Assembly: GCA_018350325.1 (NCBI GenBank)
Contig: JAEVLN010000030.1
Span: 186,001 to 250,000, forward strand
Source: Globodera rostochiensis
Lineage: Eukaryota > Nematoda > Chromadorea > Rhabditida > Heteroderidae
Direction of reading: 5' to 3'
DNA length: 64,000 bases
Part shown: positions 11,543-22,879 of the stretch, piece by piece
Numbering within the stretch: position 1 is the first letter of the stretch
Layout of the letters: each line of letters begins with the position of its first letter
The notes under the pieces: generated by a model
Told to the model about the DNA's origin: nothing
Database searches by the model: none
The model's input: only the letters and a program-made list of their open reading frames with translations
Translations under genes and position numbers: made by a program

Positions 11543-11614
11543 CAAGTTAATTATATAATTTTATAATTTTTCTCAAATATTTACTTTTTTAAATTAAAAT
11601 TTTATTATTTTTAG

Positions 11615-11659
11615 TTCGATGTCGGCCATACGTTTGTGTAATGGCCGTTCGCTATGAAC
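11615..11659 (+). CDS. candidate short internal exon
   Basis: A strong acceptor (TTATTTTTAG) and a strong donor (GAAC/GTAACG) enclose 45 nt, phase 1 to 1: RCRPYVCVMAVRYE. It may pair with the signal-peptide-like exon at 11339. Unknown family. Confidence 0.35.
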
Positions 11660-12367
11660 GTAACGTTCGTTTTATCGATATATCTATCCAAATTTTTACA
11701 ACCATTTTATTCATTTTCATTGATAAATCTGCATAATTTGCATTAATTATAGGGCCGGTTATACTGTTTACAAATTTTTTTGATATTTAATTTATAGTTA
11801 AATATTTATTTATATATTGAATTGTTAGCTTTCGTTTTCGGCGTGTTGGCGTTATTATTTTTAAATGTTTATATACTTTTTGTGTTTAAATCTTATTTAT
11901 TTTAGAAAAGAAATTCCATCGATTTCATTATAATCACTTCCTATTATTTAATTATACCGTTGTAAGTGGGGTCAAAGGTTTAGCAAAGTTCAAATCTTTA
12001 TAATTACCAATAAAGTTTATATTTTTCTATTAAAAATTCATTATAATGGCGTGCCTTTTATATGGTAACTAAATTTTGTTTCATAAGTTTCAAACACAAG
12101 GGTGCTGTAATGTTTTTCTCCTTACGTGAGAACATTAAACACTCAAATGTAATATATTATTAAATGATCTTCTAATGATTTTTTAGCAGGACATTTTACC
12201 TCTAAAATGATTTCTATAGCACCAGATTTTAGCATCATCAAAAATTTGGAAATCCACCTTGCAACTTAAATCCATTTTTATATTTATTAGAGCATTGAAT
12301 GGCCCATGTAGATAAATAATTAATGAGTTTTGTTCATGTCTCTTTTTAAATTTTAATCGTCGACTGA

Positions 12368-12387
12368 TCGAACGCGCGATCAGACAT
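12368..12387. other. short perfect hairpin
   Basis: CTGATCG and CGATCAG arms with a six-base loop in a GC-rich patch. It could be coincidental or part of an old inverted repeat. Confidence 0.4.
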
Positions 12388-12450
12388 GTCGTTCAACAAG
12401 GGTTTTTTTTACTTTAATCTTTATTAGAGAAAAATGATTAAATATTTATC

Positions 12451-12579
12451 ATGGTAGAATCTCCCGTGGGCGGCCTGTGCTGCCCCCGAAGTGAAACATC
12501 TCTCAGCAGCATGGTTCGACGCCACCGGCTAGCGCTTTGTCTAATTAATTATATTATATTTAATTTCCTGCTCAGATAG
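12451..12579 (+). CDS. small ORF, unknown
   Basis: 42 codons from ATG: MVESPVGGLCCPRSETSLSS, then MVRRHRLALCLINY and a hydrophobic end. Both other-strand frames across the same island are open too (minus AAERCFTSGAAQAAHGRFYH behind an acceptor), so strand and frame are uncertain. Confidence 0.25.
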   Translation: MVESPVGGLCCPRSETSLSSMVRRHRLALCLINYIIFNFLLR

Positions 12580-13430
12580 TTTTTGCTTATTGATTTTATT
12601 TATTCAAATATGTATATTATCAAAATTATTTACCTTTTATAGGATTATCTTTTGTAATTATTCCGGTAAAAGATCTTCAAAGCGCTAGATTATTATATTA
12701 TTTAAAACAATAATATTATTGTTTTTCTCTTATTATATTTTTACAAATAATTTATATATATAAATTGGTTTAATTTTTGATCTGTTAGGAATGTATTTAT
12801 TGAACTTAAAATGAAGGGTTAGAATTTAAGGTTAAAAGGCTTTTGCGTTAGGCTGTGGTATAATATCCACTCATTTTAATTATTGGTTTTAAAATATATT
12901 GGTTTAAACATTCTAGAAATATGGGATAAACCATGTACCCCTATTGGGTGTGCATTCTCTGTTTTATTTTTGTTTTGTTAAAACTTTAAAAGGTTCAAAT
13001 TTTATTTATTTATAATTAACATTCCCAAGCGTTTTTGCATTTATTTGAAAGATTTGTGTCACTTATTTAGTTAATTTTACATTGCTAATGTTATTATTTT
13101 ACAAAACTCATTTTTATTAGAATTTGCTAACAAATTGTTTTTTTTAAACTTTTTAATAATTTTATATTGGGTCAAGATATTTTTTGCTGTTTTGTTGATT
13201 TTTTCCATTTAAATATTTATGCTAATATGATTTTTCTTCAAAAATGGAATCTTTGATTTTTTTAAAATTAGGTTATAATACCTGCGCAATTCGAAATTTA
13301 TTGTTACTTATGATGATTTAAATGCTAACAGTTGAATAAAGTAACTTAAAGTTGAATTTTATTAAATGCTATTATTGAGCTGCAAATACATTGAATTTAT
13401 TAAGTTAATGTTGTAAAACAGTACTTTATG
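12580..13430. other. AT-rich stretch, nothing supported
   Basis: No open frame or splice-bounded island stands out. Confidence 0.5.
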
Positions 13431-13431
13431 A

Positions 13432-13650
13432 TTAAAATTGACCAAGTTTTTCGGATGCTATTTTTGTTTCATTCATGGTCATAATGTGTTCAATGCTCCA
13501 GTTCTTATTAAAAAACCTTCGCAGTTTCCGCTCAAAAATCTGTAACTGCCCACAGTCTTTTTTGTCCGCACGCCAGAATAAAACATGACCATAAGTTTGT
13601 GGGTTTTTTGACGTTGTCTTCGCTTTTGAATATTTGTTTAAATGTAAAAC
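13432..13650 (-). mobile_element. LINE-type reverse transcriptase fragment (C-terminal part)
   Basis: 72 open codons on minus. The core YGHVLFWRADKKDCGQLQIF followed by ERKLRRFF matches the region after the RT palm in many non-LTR retrotransposons (YGxxxW...L..FERKxLRxI). The preceding catalytic motifs are not present, so this is a truncated remnant. It marks the start of a transposon-rich part of the window. Confidence 0.5.
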
Positions 13651-13654
13651 TTAT

Positions 13655-15200
13655 TATGCATTATGTTATTATAAAATTTAACTAAAATTCATCGAATAAC
13701 AAATAATTCATAATAAAATTTGAACATCAGCTGGAATGAAATTGAAAAATAAAAAACATTTTTTAGTTAATGTATGCATTGTTTCTGAATACTTTATATT
13801 TTCATTTAGCAAAGTTCGAGACAAAAGATATAGTAATAATTAATATTCCCATTATAATTCAATGCATTAAACATTTAGCAATCTAAATTGAGTGATTAAT
13901 TAAGATTTATTTATAAAATAATGCATATGAAGACTTTCATTATTGATGGCTTTTATACCAACCATTTTTATATAAAAACTATTGTCAATCTGTAATTCTC
14001 TCAATTATTAATTGAAATTGTTTTTATTTTTTTAACGATTATTTAATGTGTTGTGTTAAAATTGATAATTTTTGGTGAATTCTCATTACTAAAAAATTAT
14101 GAATTGAAGCTTTTGAACTGAACGTTTCACTAACGTCTATTTAGTAATTGCTGTTGACAAAGATTTCTCAACATAAAATTTCCTAAAGCTTGTATATTTT
14201 TCAGTGATTAATTAACATTTACAGATTTTTTATCGGTTTTGATTCAAAATTTGTTGATTTATCATAAAGTTTAAACTACTGACTGCACCAGTACCAGGCA
14301 TTTGATGAGCAGTTAAAGAATATCTAATCAAACCTAATTAAATTTCTAATTTGTTAAGATGAATTTTTTTGAAGAAAAATGATATTAAAATAAATGAAAG
14401 CTTCATGAAGATTTATAAATGTTTTAATCATAATAATACGATAAATCAGAATGTAAATAAACCCTCAATTTAGGGGTCAAATTCTTGTGTTTTTTGATGG
14501 AATGGTAAGAATAATCCAAAAACTACAAATTTTGAAGACTCCTGCTTGCGCATTTTCATTTTTGAAGTCTTTCTTAATCCCATAAAACATTTATTAAATT
14601 GGCTAGCCAACTTTATAATCATTATAATTCGTTAATATATCTATTTTTATCATTTTTAAGATTTTTTTAATATTTATTTAAATTCCATCTAGTTGTATGG
14701 CAGTTTTATTGCATTATTTTAATTTACTTGTTATTATGTTATTAGAATTTAAAGTTAAATTTTTTAAACAGCAAATTTTAATACATTGATTTTTTAATAA
14801 AAAATGCCCAAATAATTGGATGGACAAAAATCCGATATTTTTTACCATTGTAATTTATATTTAAGATATATTGTTTGTTATTATCTACATTTATATCTCG
14901 AAGATAGCTTGGCAATGATAATTTGTCATTACATTTGTGCATTCTTATCATTTTATTAGATTTTAATAAAAATAAAATAGTATCTTGTTTCTAATTCGTT
15001 TAAACTTTTTTACTTTTTCTTTAGTATTTTATGCTTGTAGGCGTATAAAATTTTATTGATATTAATTATGCAAGGAATGATATGAATTCGGTCGATTTGT
15101 TTAATGAATCATTAGCATATTAAAATGTATTTCTCAATACTAGAATTTTTATTCCTTGTTAATATGGACCTTTTTTGATAAAAATATTATTTTTTATTGT
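13655..15200. other. AT-rich stretch, one ambiguous island
   Basis: Mostly featureless. At 14470-14585 there is a plus candidate ending in a good donor (GATGGAATG/GTAAGA) and a minus ORF (MGLRKTSKMKMRKQESSKFV); neither can be confirmed. Confidence 0.4.
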
Positions 15201-15204
15201 TAGT

Positions 15205-15344
15205 TTATATACAATCATTGAACAGTGCGAGCTGCTCTTTGAAGAGCGCGAATCTCTTTTGCTGCACTTTCAACACGGCTAAGTCCGCATCTGCGGTACG
15301 CTTGCGGTTGGCGTCGTACGCGGTTTTTATTTTGCATGTTATGC
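15205..15344 (-). mobile_element. coiled-coil C-terminus, possibly Harbinger Myb-like protein
   Basis: Minus frame behind an AG at 15345: KTAYDANRKRTADADLAVLK, VQQKRFALFKEQLALFNDC, stop at 15205. The helical, Leu/Gln-rich ending resembles the C-terminal part of Myb/SANT-like proteins carried by Harbinger elements (inference). An overlapping minus frame with ATG also exists (MQNKNRVRRQPQAYRRCGLS). Confidence 0.35.
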
Positions 15345-15362
15345 CTTATTGAATAATTTTAC

Positions 15363-15470
15363 TTATTTAATCGTCGACACTAATCGCTCTCTGTGCAGGT
15401 TAGTCGATGCTACCGTCGGACCAATTATTGTATTACAGTTGTTGATGCCGATTTGGATGAACTTTAACAT
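15363..15470 (-). mobile_element. Harbinger-like transposase fragment
   Basis: Minus frame of 35 codons. FIQIGINNCNTIIGPTVAST then NLHRERLVSTIK resembles the PIF/Harbinger signature IGxIDxTHIxIxxP...NRKxxHSIN. The catalytic Asp is Asn here, so the copy is decayed. A plus frame with an excellent acceptor (VSRCYRRTNYCITVVDADLD) is a competing reading. Confidence 0.3.
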
Positions 15471-16308
15471 TTTTCATTAGTAATGCATACTAAATCACAA
15501 TTAATTGTTTTTAACTTAAATATATATTTTTTGGAGTACATTCATCGTTGATTACATTCTTACTTGGGTTGGAAGGAAGTATTTATTTATGTCTGTTTTT
15601 CAGTCATTTTGTCAGTAATAAATAATATAGTTAGGTTTTAACAAATATTTTCACAGCATTTAATGAATTTATCTTTTGTTGTTGGATGCCCAAACTTAGT
15701 TCGTTCCTAAGCTAGGGGTTGAAAAAATTTTGGTTGTGCTTGCATCCATAAGTGTTTAATTTCTCCAAAATTATTTTTGTCGAGATGAATTTATTTTTCG
15801 TAATACTGATTTTTAAATTGTTCTTCGGAATAAGCAATTATTCCTATTTATTAGACTTGTATTCTTTTACTTGCAATTTTTACTTATAGTTGTAAGGTAT
15901 AGTATTTTTAATTATAACCATTATGGTGTCTATCTTAATATGTATATTACAATTGGACGATATGCTTCATACGCCTATGTTTTACAGGCGCTTTAGTGTT
16001 TATACAATTATGTTTTTATCAAGAACTACCCTTTTTTACAAGATTTGATAATCTGAAATTAAAAAATATTTACTATTTCATGAAATGGTCATATTATTTT
16101 AGTATTACTTTTATTATTAGAAATTTTATGATTGGCATTTGGCGTAAATTGAAATTTTTGCACATATAAATTGCATAAATGCTCCGACATCTTGCCCCGT
16201 GGGGTCGTCCTTTTATTTATCACTGTTATACGTAATTTGGTTTAATTTATTTTATTACGCAATGAAAAAATAAAAGTTAGCTCATTTAATTGGTAACTTA
16301 ATTTAATA

Positions 16309-17659
16309 CTTAGGGTGTTAACTAAGTTCTGTCGCAAAATTTTTTTGATGGAATTTTATTTTTTTAAATTCAACAAAATATTATCATGATTTGAAATATC
16401 CACCTTTATGATCTATAAAATGTTGCCTTTTTTCTGGATATATTTTTGTCCCCTGTCTTTTGAATGGAGCTGAGCTATGGGCCAAAAACTAAATGTGTTT
16501 TTTTTGAACCTATTCTGTTTGAGAATCAATTTTTCTTTTACAGTATAAGATTACCGTAATTTCAAGTTTTGGGTAGCGAGAACATAGATGGGAAAAGCCT
16601 CTTGCAAAATTTGAGGTTTATTGCTCCACCCATTAATTTTTTTATGAACTCCAATTTTGCTCCAGCAGAAATTTTAGGGCATAAATGGCCCTTTTTAGGG
16701 ACAATTTTTCGCAATAAGGTTCAAAATGCCTTAGAAAATTTTTAGCTAAACCAAAATTCTTAATTTTTGCAGACTTGATAAGCATTGTTTAAGCTTCCAA
16801 AAGCATTAAACTGGGGCTGTATTATTTTTATCAAATAGAGACTTGCTTTTTCACTGGCCTGTTTAACGTAATTAAAATAATTTATGTCTCGTATCGACAT
16901 TAAAATTAAGATATTTCCAATCTTATATTTTTGATTTATGCATGTTTAGAAACCGCGTGTAAAACTGGACTGGATTGTTAATTAATTAGAAAGTACCTTT
17001 TATTTCATTTAATATGGAATATCAGAGCATAATTAGAATAATAATGTAAAATTTAATTTATCAATCTGCATTTAATTATTATTATCCTACCGATTAAATA
17101 TATAATTTACAATATTTAAGTGTATTGTTTAAATTTGATAATTTCTAATTTGATTTGTAAATTTATCTATTTCTTTTTATGAATAACTGTGCGAAGGGCG
17201 TCAAAGAAGCGTTTTTCACTCGTTCATCACGATTTAAATTATTAGTTTAAATAAAATTATTAATTTATTAAATATTAATTTATATATTATAAATAATTTT
17301 AGTATTTTTTTTTTGGTGTCACTTCTTTGAGTTTTTAATTCCTGCGTAACGCAGGTAAAATGTAAAATAAATGATTGTGCTTACATATTATAATTTTTGC
17401 TCATATTCGGGAAAACGCGTATAAGATAAAAAGAGAACTTAAATTCAGCTAAACAAATTTTTATAAATATTAATTAAATCTGTTGATGACTCACAAAGAA
17501 TCTCTTTACGATTATTACTGAACTGCTCAGAATTTGCTTTGGACTTCGGCATACTCCCCAGTCCGGAAAAGAAGATGCTAAAATCGCGGATTTTACAAGA
17601 TATTTCCATATTTCGCCATTTTTCTAAAATGCACTAAAAACGAAAAATACACCCCTAAG
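16309..17659 (-). mobile_element. possible mariner/Tc1-like element, badly decayed
   Basis: About 1.35 kb, the size of a Tc1/mariner element. Left end CTTAGGGTGTTA at 16309 and right end TACACCCCTAAG at 17648-17659 are near-complementary. On minus, an N-terminal-like frame (MPKSKANSEQFSNNRKEILC, 17445-17552) and a C-terminal-like frame ending DHKGGYFKS and stop (16384-16488) lie near the ends. No DDE motif is visible between, and the middle is AT-rich. An open plus frame at 17470-17632 conflicts. Confidence 0.3.
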
Positions 17660-17663
17660 GATC

Positions 17664-18370
17664 GACTTTTTCAAAATTTTCAAAAAATGCACCCCTAAAA
17701 ATTGACATTTTTGCAACTAAAATTCTGCCACCAAAAAATGAAAATTTTAAAATCTGCTTATTTTCAAAAATTATTTTTAAAATGACTAATTTGCATATAA
17801 AAATTTTTTATTGATCTTAGACTTCTATTATAAAATCTTGCCCCTTTTTTGCTATATTTTGCAATTTTTCATTCATCTATATTTCGAGATTTTTTCTCCA
17901 TATAAATCGCGGCCCTTATTACAGACAAAATAATAATTTTACATAAATAGCATATGTTTGGATATTTTATAAACGTTAGTGTGCCTTTGTAATTTAATAA
18001 GTTAATCATATATTTTCTCAACTATTGTAATTGGCATAAAGTAAATTAATAGTGTGTCTATTAAATCGTTTAGCTTACATAATTATCTTAAATTAACATT
18101 TTTAAGCTTTTTTAATTCTAGTCAAGTTATTTATACTTCGTAATGTTTATTTTGTAAATTGCTAAACAATAAATCCATTATCAAAAAAGTACGAAAAATT
18201 GATATGACCAAAATATTACTATCAACCATGTATAAAATAATTAAAATATTTAATTTTCCTTCTAAATATTATTTATAAATTTTAATTCAGGAATTATAAA
18301 TGCCAAAATAAATGTACATAAAAATTTTATTTGAAAAATGAGAAACAAACTGATGTATTACCTATTTTTT
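17664..18370. other. AT-rich stretch with short repeat
   Basis: CACCCCTAA occurs twice (about 17651 and 17690) next to ATTTTCAAAAA-type sequence. Otherwise nothing supported. Confidence 0.5.
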
Positions 18371-18377
18371 AAAAAAA

Positions 18378-18485
18378 ATGTTAAATAAATTTAAAAAATT
18401 AAGAAGGCAGGCTGGTGGTTCGACGGATGGGGGGGCTACCATGAACACGAAAATTCATGGTAAATACAACTTCGATATTTTATGA
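18378..18485 (+). CDS. small ORF, unknown
   Basis: 35 codons from ATG: LRRQAGGSTDGGATMNTKIH then GKYNFDIL. Another frame of the same island (KAGWWFDGWGGYHEHENSW) ends exactly at a GTAAAT donor, so a spliced exon is an alternative. Confidence 0.3.
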   Translation: MLNKFKKLRRQAGGSTDGGATMNTKIHGKYNFDIL

Positions 18486-18935
18486 AAATCAAGATCAAAA
18501 TTTGAACTTTAAAACAAATTTGTGAATATATTGTATAACCCAAGTAAAATGAAAATATTATAAATTCCAAAACATAGTTCAAAAAAATCAATAAACATTT
18601 TAAACCCAAACAAAATTTAAAAAATAGATATTTTACATATATTGAAACAAACATCCGACAAACGATGCGTTTTGTGAACTACATGCCTTCTTACGATCAA
18701 CGGCTTTTAATTCAGTTATGTTGTCTAATAAAGAAAGATAATATGAAAAGTAACGAAAAAGCTTAACAAGACAATTTTAGGTCTGTTACATAATTCCAAA
18801 TATCTGTCAAAATTAGCCAAACTGCTTATTTTATAAAACAACATTTTTTGCAACATCAAATAAATTAAATTAATAATTCATAAAAACAATATTTTGTAAA
18901 ACCAAAACGTGCAAAGCAATACCTTTAATACTCCG

Positions 18936-19076
18936 ATGGCAAGTTATCTGCGTCAAAGCTACATTGACTACGTCACTGCATCCCTCATCAAACGACAGCC
19001 TAATCTACAAGACCCAGCTCTGGGCGCAAAGACACGCCTGGTACGGCTGCATGGATGCGAAGAAATTCTGCACTGA
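18936..19076 (+). CDS. small ORF, basic, unknown
   Basis: 46 codons from ATG (MASYLRQSYIDYVTASLIKR, then QPNLQDPALGAKTRLVRLHG). An AG at 18915-18916 would allow it to be an exon. The start faintly recalls mitochondrial ATP synthase epsilon (xYWRQAGLxYI) but the rest does not, so no name is given. A second frame (66 codons from 18964) overlaps. Confidence 0.35.
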   Translation: MASYLRQSYIDYVTASLIKRQPNLQDPALGAKTRLVRLHGCEEILH

Positions 19077-19265
19077 ATTGAAAATTCAAAATATATGTAT
19101 AAATAGCTTTATGATTTTTTATAGCATCATTATAATTTATTTGTGGATATTGTTAATTTTATGATTCATTAAACATATAAAATTTGGTTTAATATAGGAA
19201 TGAATTTAAAAAATTAAATAAAATTTTTGAAAAAACAATATAAAATATTCAGCATTATTATACAT

Positions 19266-19302
19266 GAAATGCTAAAACAGTCAAAATGATAAAGCAGAAA
19301 CC
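19266..19302 (+). repeat. dispersed short repeat, copy 1
   Basis: Contains AACAGTCAAAA then ATAAAGCAGAAACC. A near-identical stretch lies at 29967-30000, and the final 12-mer recurs at 11390. Chance agreement over this length is very unlikely. Confidence 0.55.
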
Positions 19303-19309
19303 AAAGCAA

Positions 19310-20290
19310 ACCCTATCTACTTATCACGACTTTGTGTTTTGACTTAAAACAAAGAATAATTGTATTGTAAAATTAAAAACAATTTATTCAGTGAGAAAAA
19401 AGATTAAATTAAACTCTACCTAAAAATCATTATAATTGACCCGTATGACCGCTATCTGATAGTGAGTGAAGGCTTTCATTAAAATCAATGAATAATTATT
19501 CGCTTAAAATTAATTATGTACACCCTAAAACACGTAAAATTTTGTTGAAGATGCGAGAAAAAAAATCGCATAACAATATTTAATTAAAAAATTTTTAATA
19601 AATAATGATAAAACTATGATAGATAATGGATAAAGTGCTATGATTGAGAAAAAATGCCAAAATAGGTACCAAATGCGTGTACAATAAGAATATAAAAATT
19701 TATTTTTTACATTGAATATTATCAATTAGTAGGGTTACTACTTTCAGAAAATCAATGAAAAACTTTAAATTATTATTTATAAATAAGTGTTAAAAAATGT
19801 TTCAACAGCAGATCTATAGTGAACTTGGTTAAAAAAGCAACACCGTATATAATTATTAAAAATTGACCAACAAAATCAAATTCAAGGGCAGGTATGCTAA
19901 TAATAAAATACAAAAAGTTATCAAATTTTTATTTATTGCCATTCCATAAAATCAAATTTTAAAAAAACATTTAATAATTCTACCTATATCTTTATAAAAA
20001 AGTATGCAAAAGTTTCACTTTAAAATATTATCAAACAAAAAATATGGTCATTAAACCGCTTTTCTATTAGTGTTAAAATTGCTAGTTCTTTTTGTAAGCA
20101 TCATAACTTTAATTGTATTTAAAAAATTCAAATAAATATTAAATCTTAGGAAAAGGCATTTTTTCTCAAAATATTGGAAGAATAAAAATGAATCAAATAT
20201 AAATTCAAACTAATAATACAAAATATTATTAAAAACCTTAAAAATCCGTCTTTTTTTAATTTATTTTGATCGATTTTTTTGTGTATTTAT
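19310..20290. other. AT-rich stretch, nothing supported
   Basis: Only low-complexity A/T-rich frames; no splice-bounded island. Confidence 0.5.
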
Positions 20291-20295
20291 TTTAG

Positions 20296-20376
20296 TTATC
20301 TCGATTGCGTACCATCTTGCTTGAACAATGGGCGCTAAGCGAATTTTACCAACAAATTGTGTTTTTTACCATTTAA
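20296..20376 (+). CDS. candidate last exon, unknown
   Basis: An excellent acceptor (TATTTATTTTAG) precedes LSRLRTILLEQWALSEFYQQ and IVFFTI, stop at 20374. The frame is 26 codons. No family is recognised. Confidence 0.4.
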   Translation, partial: LSRLRTILLEQWALSEFYQQIVFFTI

Positions 20377-20605
20377 AAATTTTACGGGTTTTTAAAATTT
20401 TAATTATATTTTAATAATTATATTAAAATGCACAATTAGTGAATATAAAATTATTAAATTATGTCTTGGAAAAATTGTTATAATAATTTAAAAACTGGTA
20501 ATAATACAATTCTAATCAAAAAATCTCGTAAAAAAATCAATAAATTTACGAAAATTTTGCCGTTTTTCAAAAATGCAATTTTTTTTTTGCGAATTTGCTT
20601 TCATG

Positions 20606-20702
20606 TACCCCAAATAAAGTACCTACAAATCTTTAAAAAAGGAGATTTCAAATTTTAAAGATGGTATACCCCAAAAAAGGACAAATCTTTAAAAAAAGGA
20701 CA
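20606..20702 (+). repeat. two-copy tandem repeat, about 60 bp period
   Basis: TACCCCAAA...ACAAATCTTTAAAAAAGGA occurs at 20606-20644 and 20667-20702. Confidence 0.6.
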
Positions 20703-20879
20703 GTTACGCACCCTACATATGCTGCCTACATACGCTGTATGCTGCGCTGGGCTTGACCTATTAGTGGAGTATGAAAGAGCCGGTGAGAAAATTGTGATAA
20801 TTTAAACCTTTTTTTAAGAAATTTTTCAAAAAATAGTTGTTGAGAATTTTTATTCACTTTTGGGAGTGAGAGGAGGTTC

Positions 20880-20901
20880 GGCGGTGCCGATAGGCGCCGC
20901 C
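20880..20901. other. GC-rich imperfect hairpin
   Basis: GGCGGTGCC and GGCGCCGCC arms around a four-base loop, in otherwise AT-rich DNA, just before the CTCGAGA array. Confidence 0.45.
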
Positions 20902-20964
20902 GGGAGAATTTTTTACAAAAATTGGCAATCTTTGTTAAGAAAAGCACTGTTTTCATAAAAAAAG

Positions 20965-21147
20965 TCGAGATCGAGAATCTCGAGCTTCTTTCGAGCGAGA
21001 CTCGAGACGAGATTCTCGAAAAACCTCGGATCTCGAAAAATCTCGAAAATTCAGTTTATTCGAGACGAGATGTCGAGACGAGATTTCTCGAGAATCTCGT
21101 CGAGATTTTTCGAGATTTCGAGACGAGATCTCGTCTCGACCGGTCTC
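20965..21147. repeat. cryptic simple repeat of CTCGAGA/ACGAGAT motifs
   Basis: About 180 bp of overlapping CTCGAGA, TCTCGA and GACGAGAT units, partly self-complementary, so it can fold on itself. A 94-codon frame across it (20922-21206) reflects the repeat and is not called. Confidence 0.75.
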
Positions 21148-21515
21148 TAATTCTTACGCACGGAAGGTTTGAACACTTAACGAAATTGTTAATGTCTACC
21201 ATTTAAAATTAATTACCAAATTATTCCAATCTAAAATTTTTATTTAATCTTAAGACATAAACTATAATTGCTAATAATTGTAATATTAAATTTATTTTTC
21301 GGCTAAAATAAAACTTAAAGTGTAAAAATTTAATTCTGTAATAAAAAATTTTTGCTTAGACAAAAACCTCAAAAGGAAAATATTATTATCAATGAAAAAC
21401 TAAATAATAGTAAACCATATTGTTTTTTTGAAAATTTGTTTATATTTTATTGTTAATTTAAAAAAAAATTATCTAATACAATACAAACATTTATTACAAT
21501 AAATTATATTGATGC

Positions 21516-21605
21516 ATGGATTTGGATACAGAAGCACTAGCAGAACAAGCCCATCACGAATTACAAAGTGGAACTCAAGCAAAAGACAATCGCCGAGGAG
21601 AATAA
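21516..21605 (+). CDS. small acidic ORF, unknown
   Basis: 29 codons from ATG: MDLDTEALAEQAHHELQSGT then QAKDNRRGE. The composition is very protein-like, unlike the overlapping 73-codon frame from 21509. The start faintly recalls the VDL..LA..T segment of AAA ATPases, and a peptidase M41 fragment lies 0.9 kb downstream on the same strand, but this link is speculative. Confidence 0.4.
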   Translation: MDLDTEALAEQAHHELQSGTQAKDNRRGE

Positions 21606-22522
21606 AAAATTGTTTTTTAATAATTTTATGTCATTTTTTATTTCATTATAACATTAAGCTTGGGTTAAATTTTATAAAAAAGGCAAATGCAATTATGAAT
21701 CCGTTACAACTAGAGAAAATTCCAAAATAATTAAAATAATAATTACTTTCGTTACTTATGTAAAGATAACTGATGATAAAACATAGGAATTTTTTACAAA
21801 GGGATTAATACTAAGTCTTATTCAAGATGCATCTAATATGCTTAACTCAAGCAAATATAAAATGTACAGCTAATATTATATTACTACCTGTACGTACAAA
21901 AGTAAATAAAATTTACATAATTATTTGGCTTATTAAACGTTTAAGAATATCTTGAAGCCTAAAGAATGCTTTGTGGGAAGGACACAAAAAACACATCAAG
22001 CCTTATTACCCCAAGCAACAGGTATGCATACATTATAAAAATTATAAATCCATAAATGTAAAGAATGCATCTTTGAGGATTCATAAAAATGTTTGATAGT
22101 TCAAAATATATTGGATTTTAAAAATAATTAGAAAATTTTCAATATTATATAATGGAAATGTTGTAAATAACTTTTAAATAGTACAGGATTACCGCATCTC
22201 TAATAATAATTAACGAGTAAAAATTCAAAAAAATTACTATGAATATTTTAAATATAAAGAAATTTACTTTCAAAGTTCCTTTTGTATGAAATTAACATAA
22301 AATAAAGTAAACATAAATTCATACGCCTGATGATGTCATTAATTTATTTTTCTTAGTAAATAGATAAATTTATCAGATCATTATTAAAATGGTTTAACAA
22401 CAATGTCTTAACAATTTTCTTAGAATAAATTATTTAATTAAAAAATAAAGATCCAAAAAGACGCGGTGGCGTTAATTGTCTAACTCCGAACCAAAAATCA
22501 AATTTTAAAAAAATGTTTCAAG

Positions 22523-22666
22523 ACAACGGTCGTCGTGAACGGCGACGATGAAGGACTCACAGCCAGCCTAACGTACAAGCAGATGACAAGGGGAGAAATG
22601 CGGGCCCTTCTGTGCGTCCAAATGGGTGGACGAGTGGCGTTTAACGGACGCAGCGTCAAATTTTAA
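22523..22666 (+). CDS. peptidase M41 (YME1/FtsH-like) exon or fragment
   Basis: The frame reads DDEGLTASLTYKQMTRGEMR then ALLCVQMGGRVA. This matches the segment of FtsH-family mitochondrial proteases that ends in MGGRVAEE, a conserved part of the M41 zinc protease domain. After GGRVA the family sequence (EELIFG) is lost and the frame stops; a possible donor (GGACGA/GTGGCG at 22634) would end the exon at GGR. An AG lies just before 22523. No AAA module or HEAGH motif is seen nearby, so it is either one exon of a gene with large introns or a gene fragment. Confidence 0.5.
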   Translation, partial: TTVVVNGDDEGLTASLTYKQMTRGEMRALLCVQMGGRVAFNGRSVKF

Positions 22667-22810
22667 TTTGAACTCAAAGACTTAATATATCTATTAGAAT
22701 TAAACAACTAACAAAACAATACAAATAAATTTATATGTAGACAAATATAACTTTTTATCAAATTTTTTTAGCTTAATATTTACTGAATTTTGAAAACATA
22801 ATTGTTAACT

Positions 22811-22875
22811 TCAAATAAAAATACACCCAACAAACAGCAAGCAACATACTAATTTAATAATCACAAACCGAATCG
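22811..22875 (-). CDS. candidate last exon with hydrophobic end
   Basis: Minus acceptor ACATGCAG, then IRFVIIKLVCCLLFVGCIFI and stop: one membrane-spanning-like segment. Unknown. Confidence 0.3.
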
Positions 22876-22879
22876 CTGC

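Noticed and set aside
18936..19076. ATP synthase epsilon subunit
   Set aside because: Only the first dozen residues are similar and the Trp-Arg-x-Ala-Gly signature is absent.
20922..21206. 94-codon ORF rich in Glu/Arg
   Set aside because: It runs through the CTCGAGA simple repeat, whose units lack stops in this frame.
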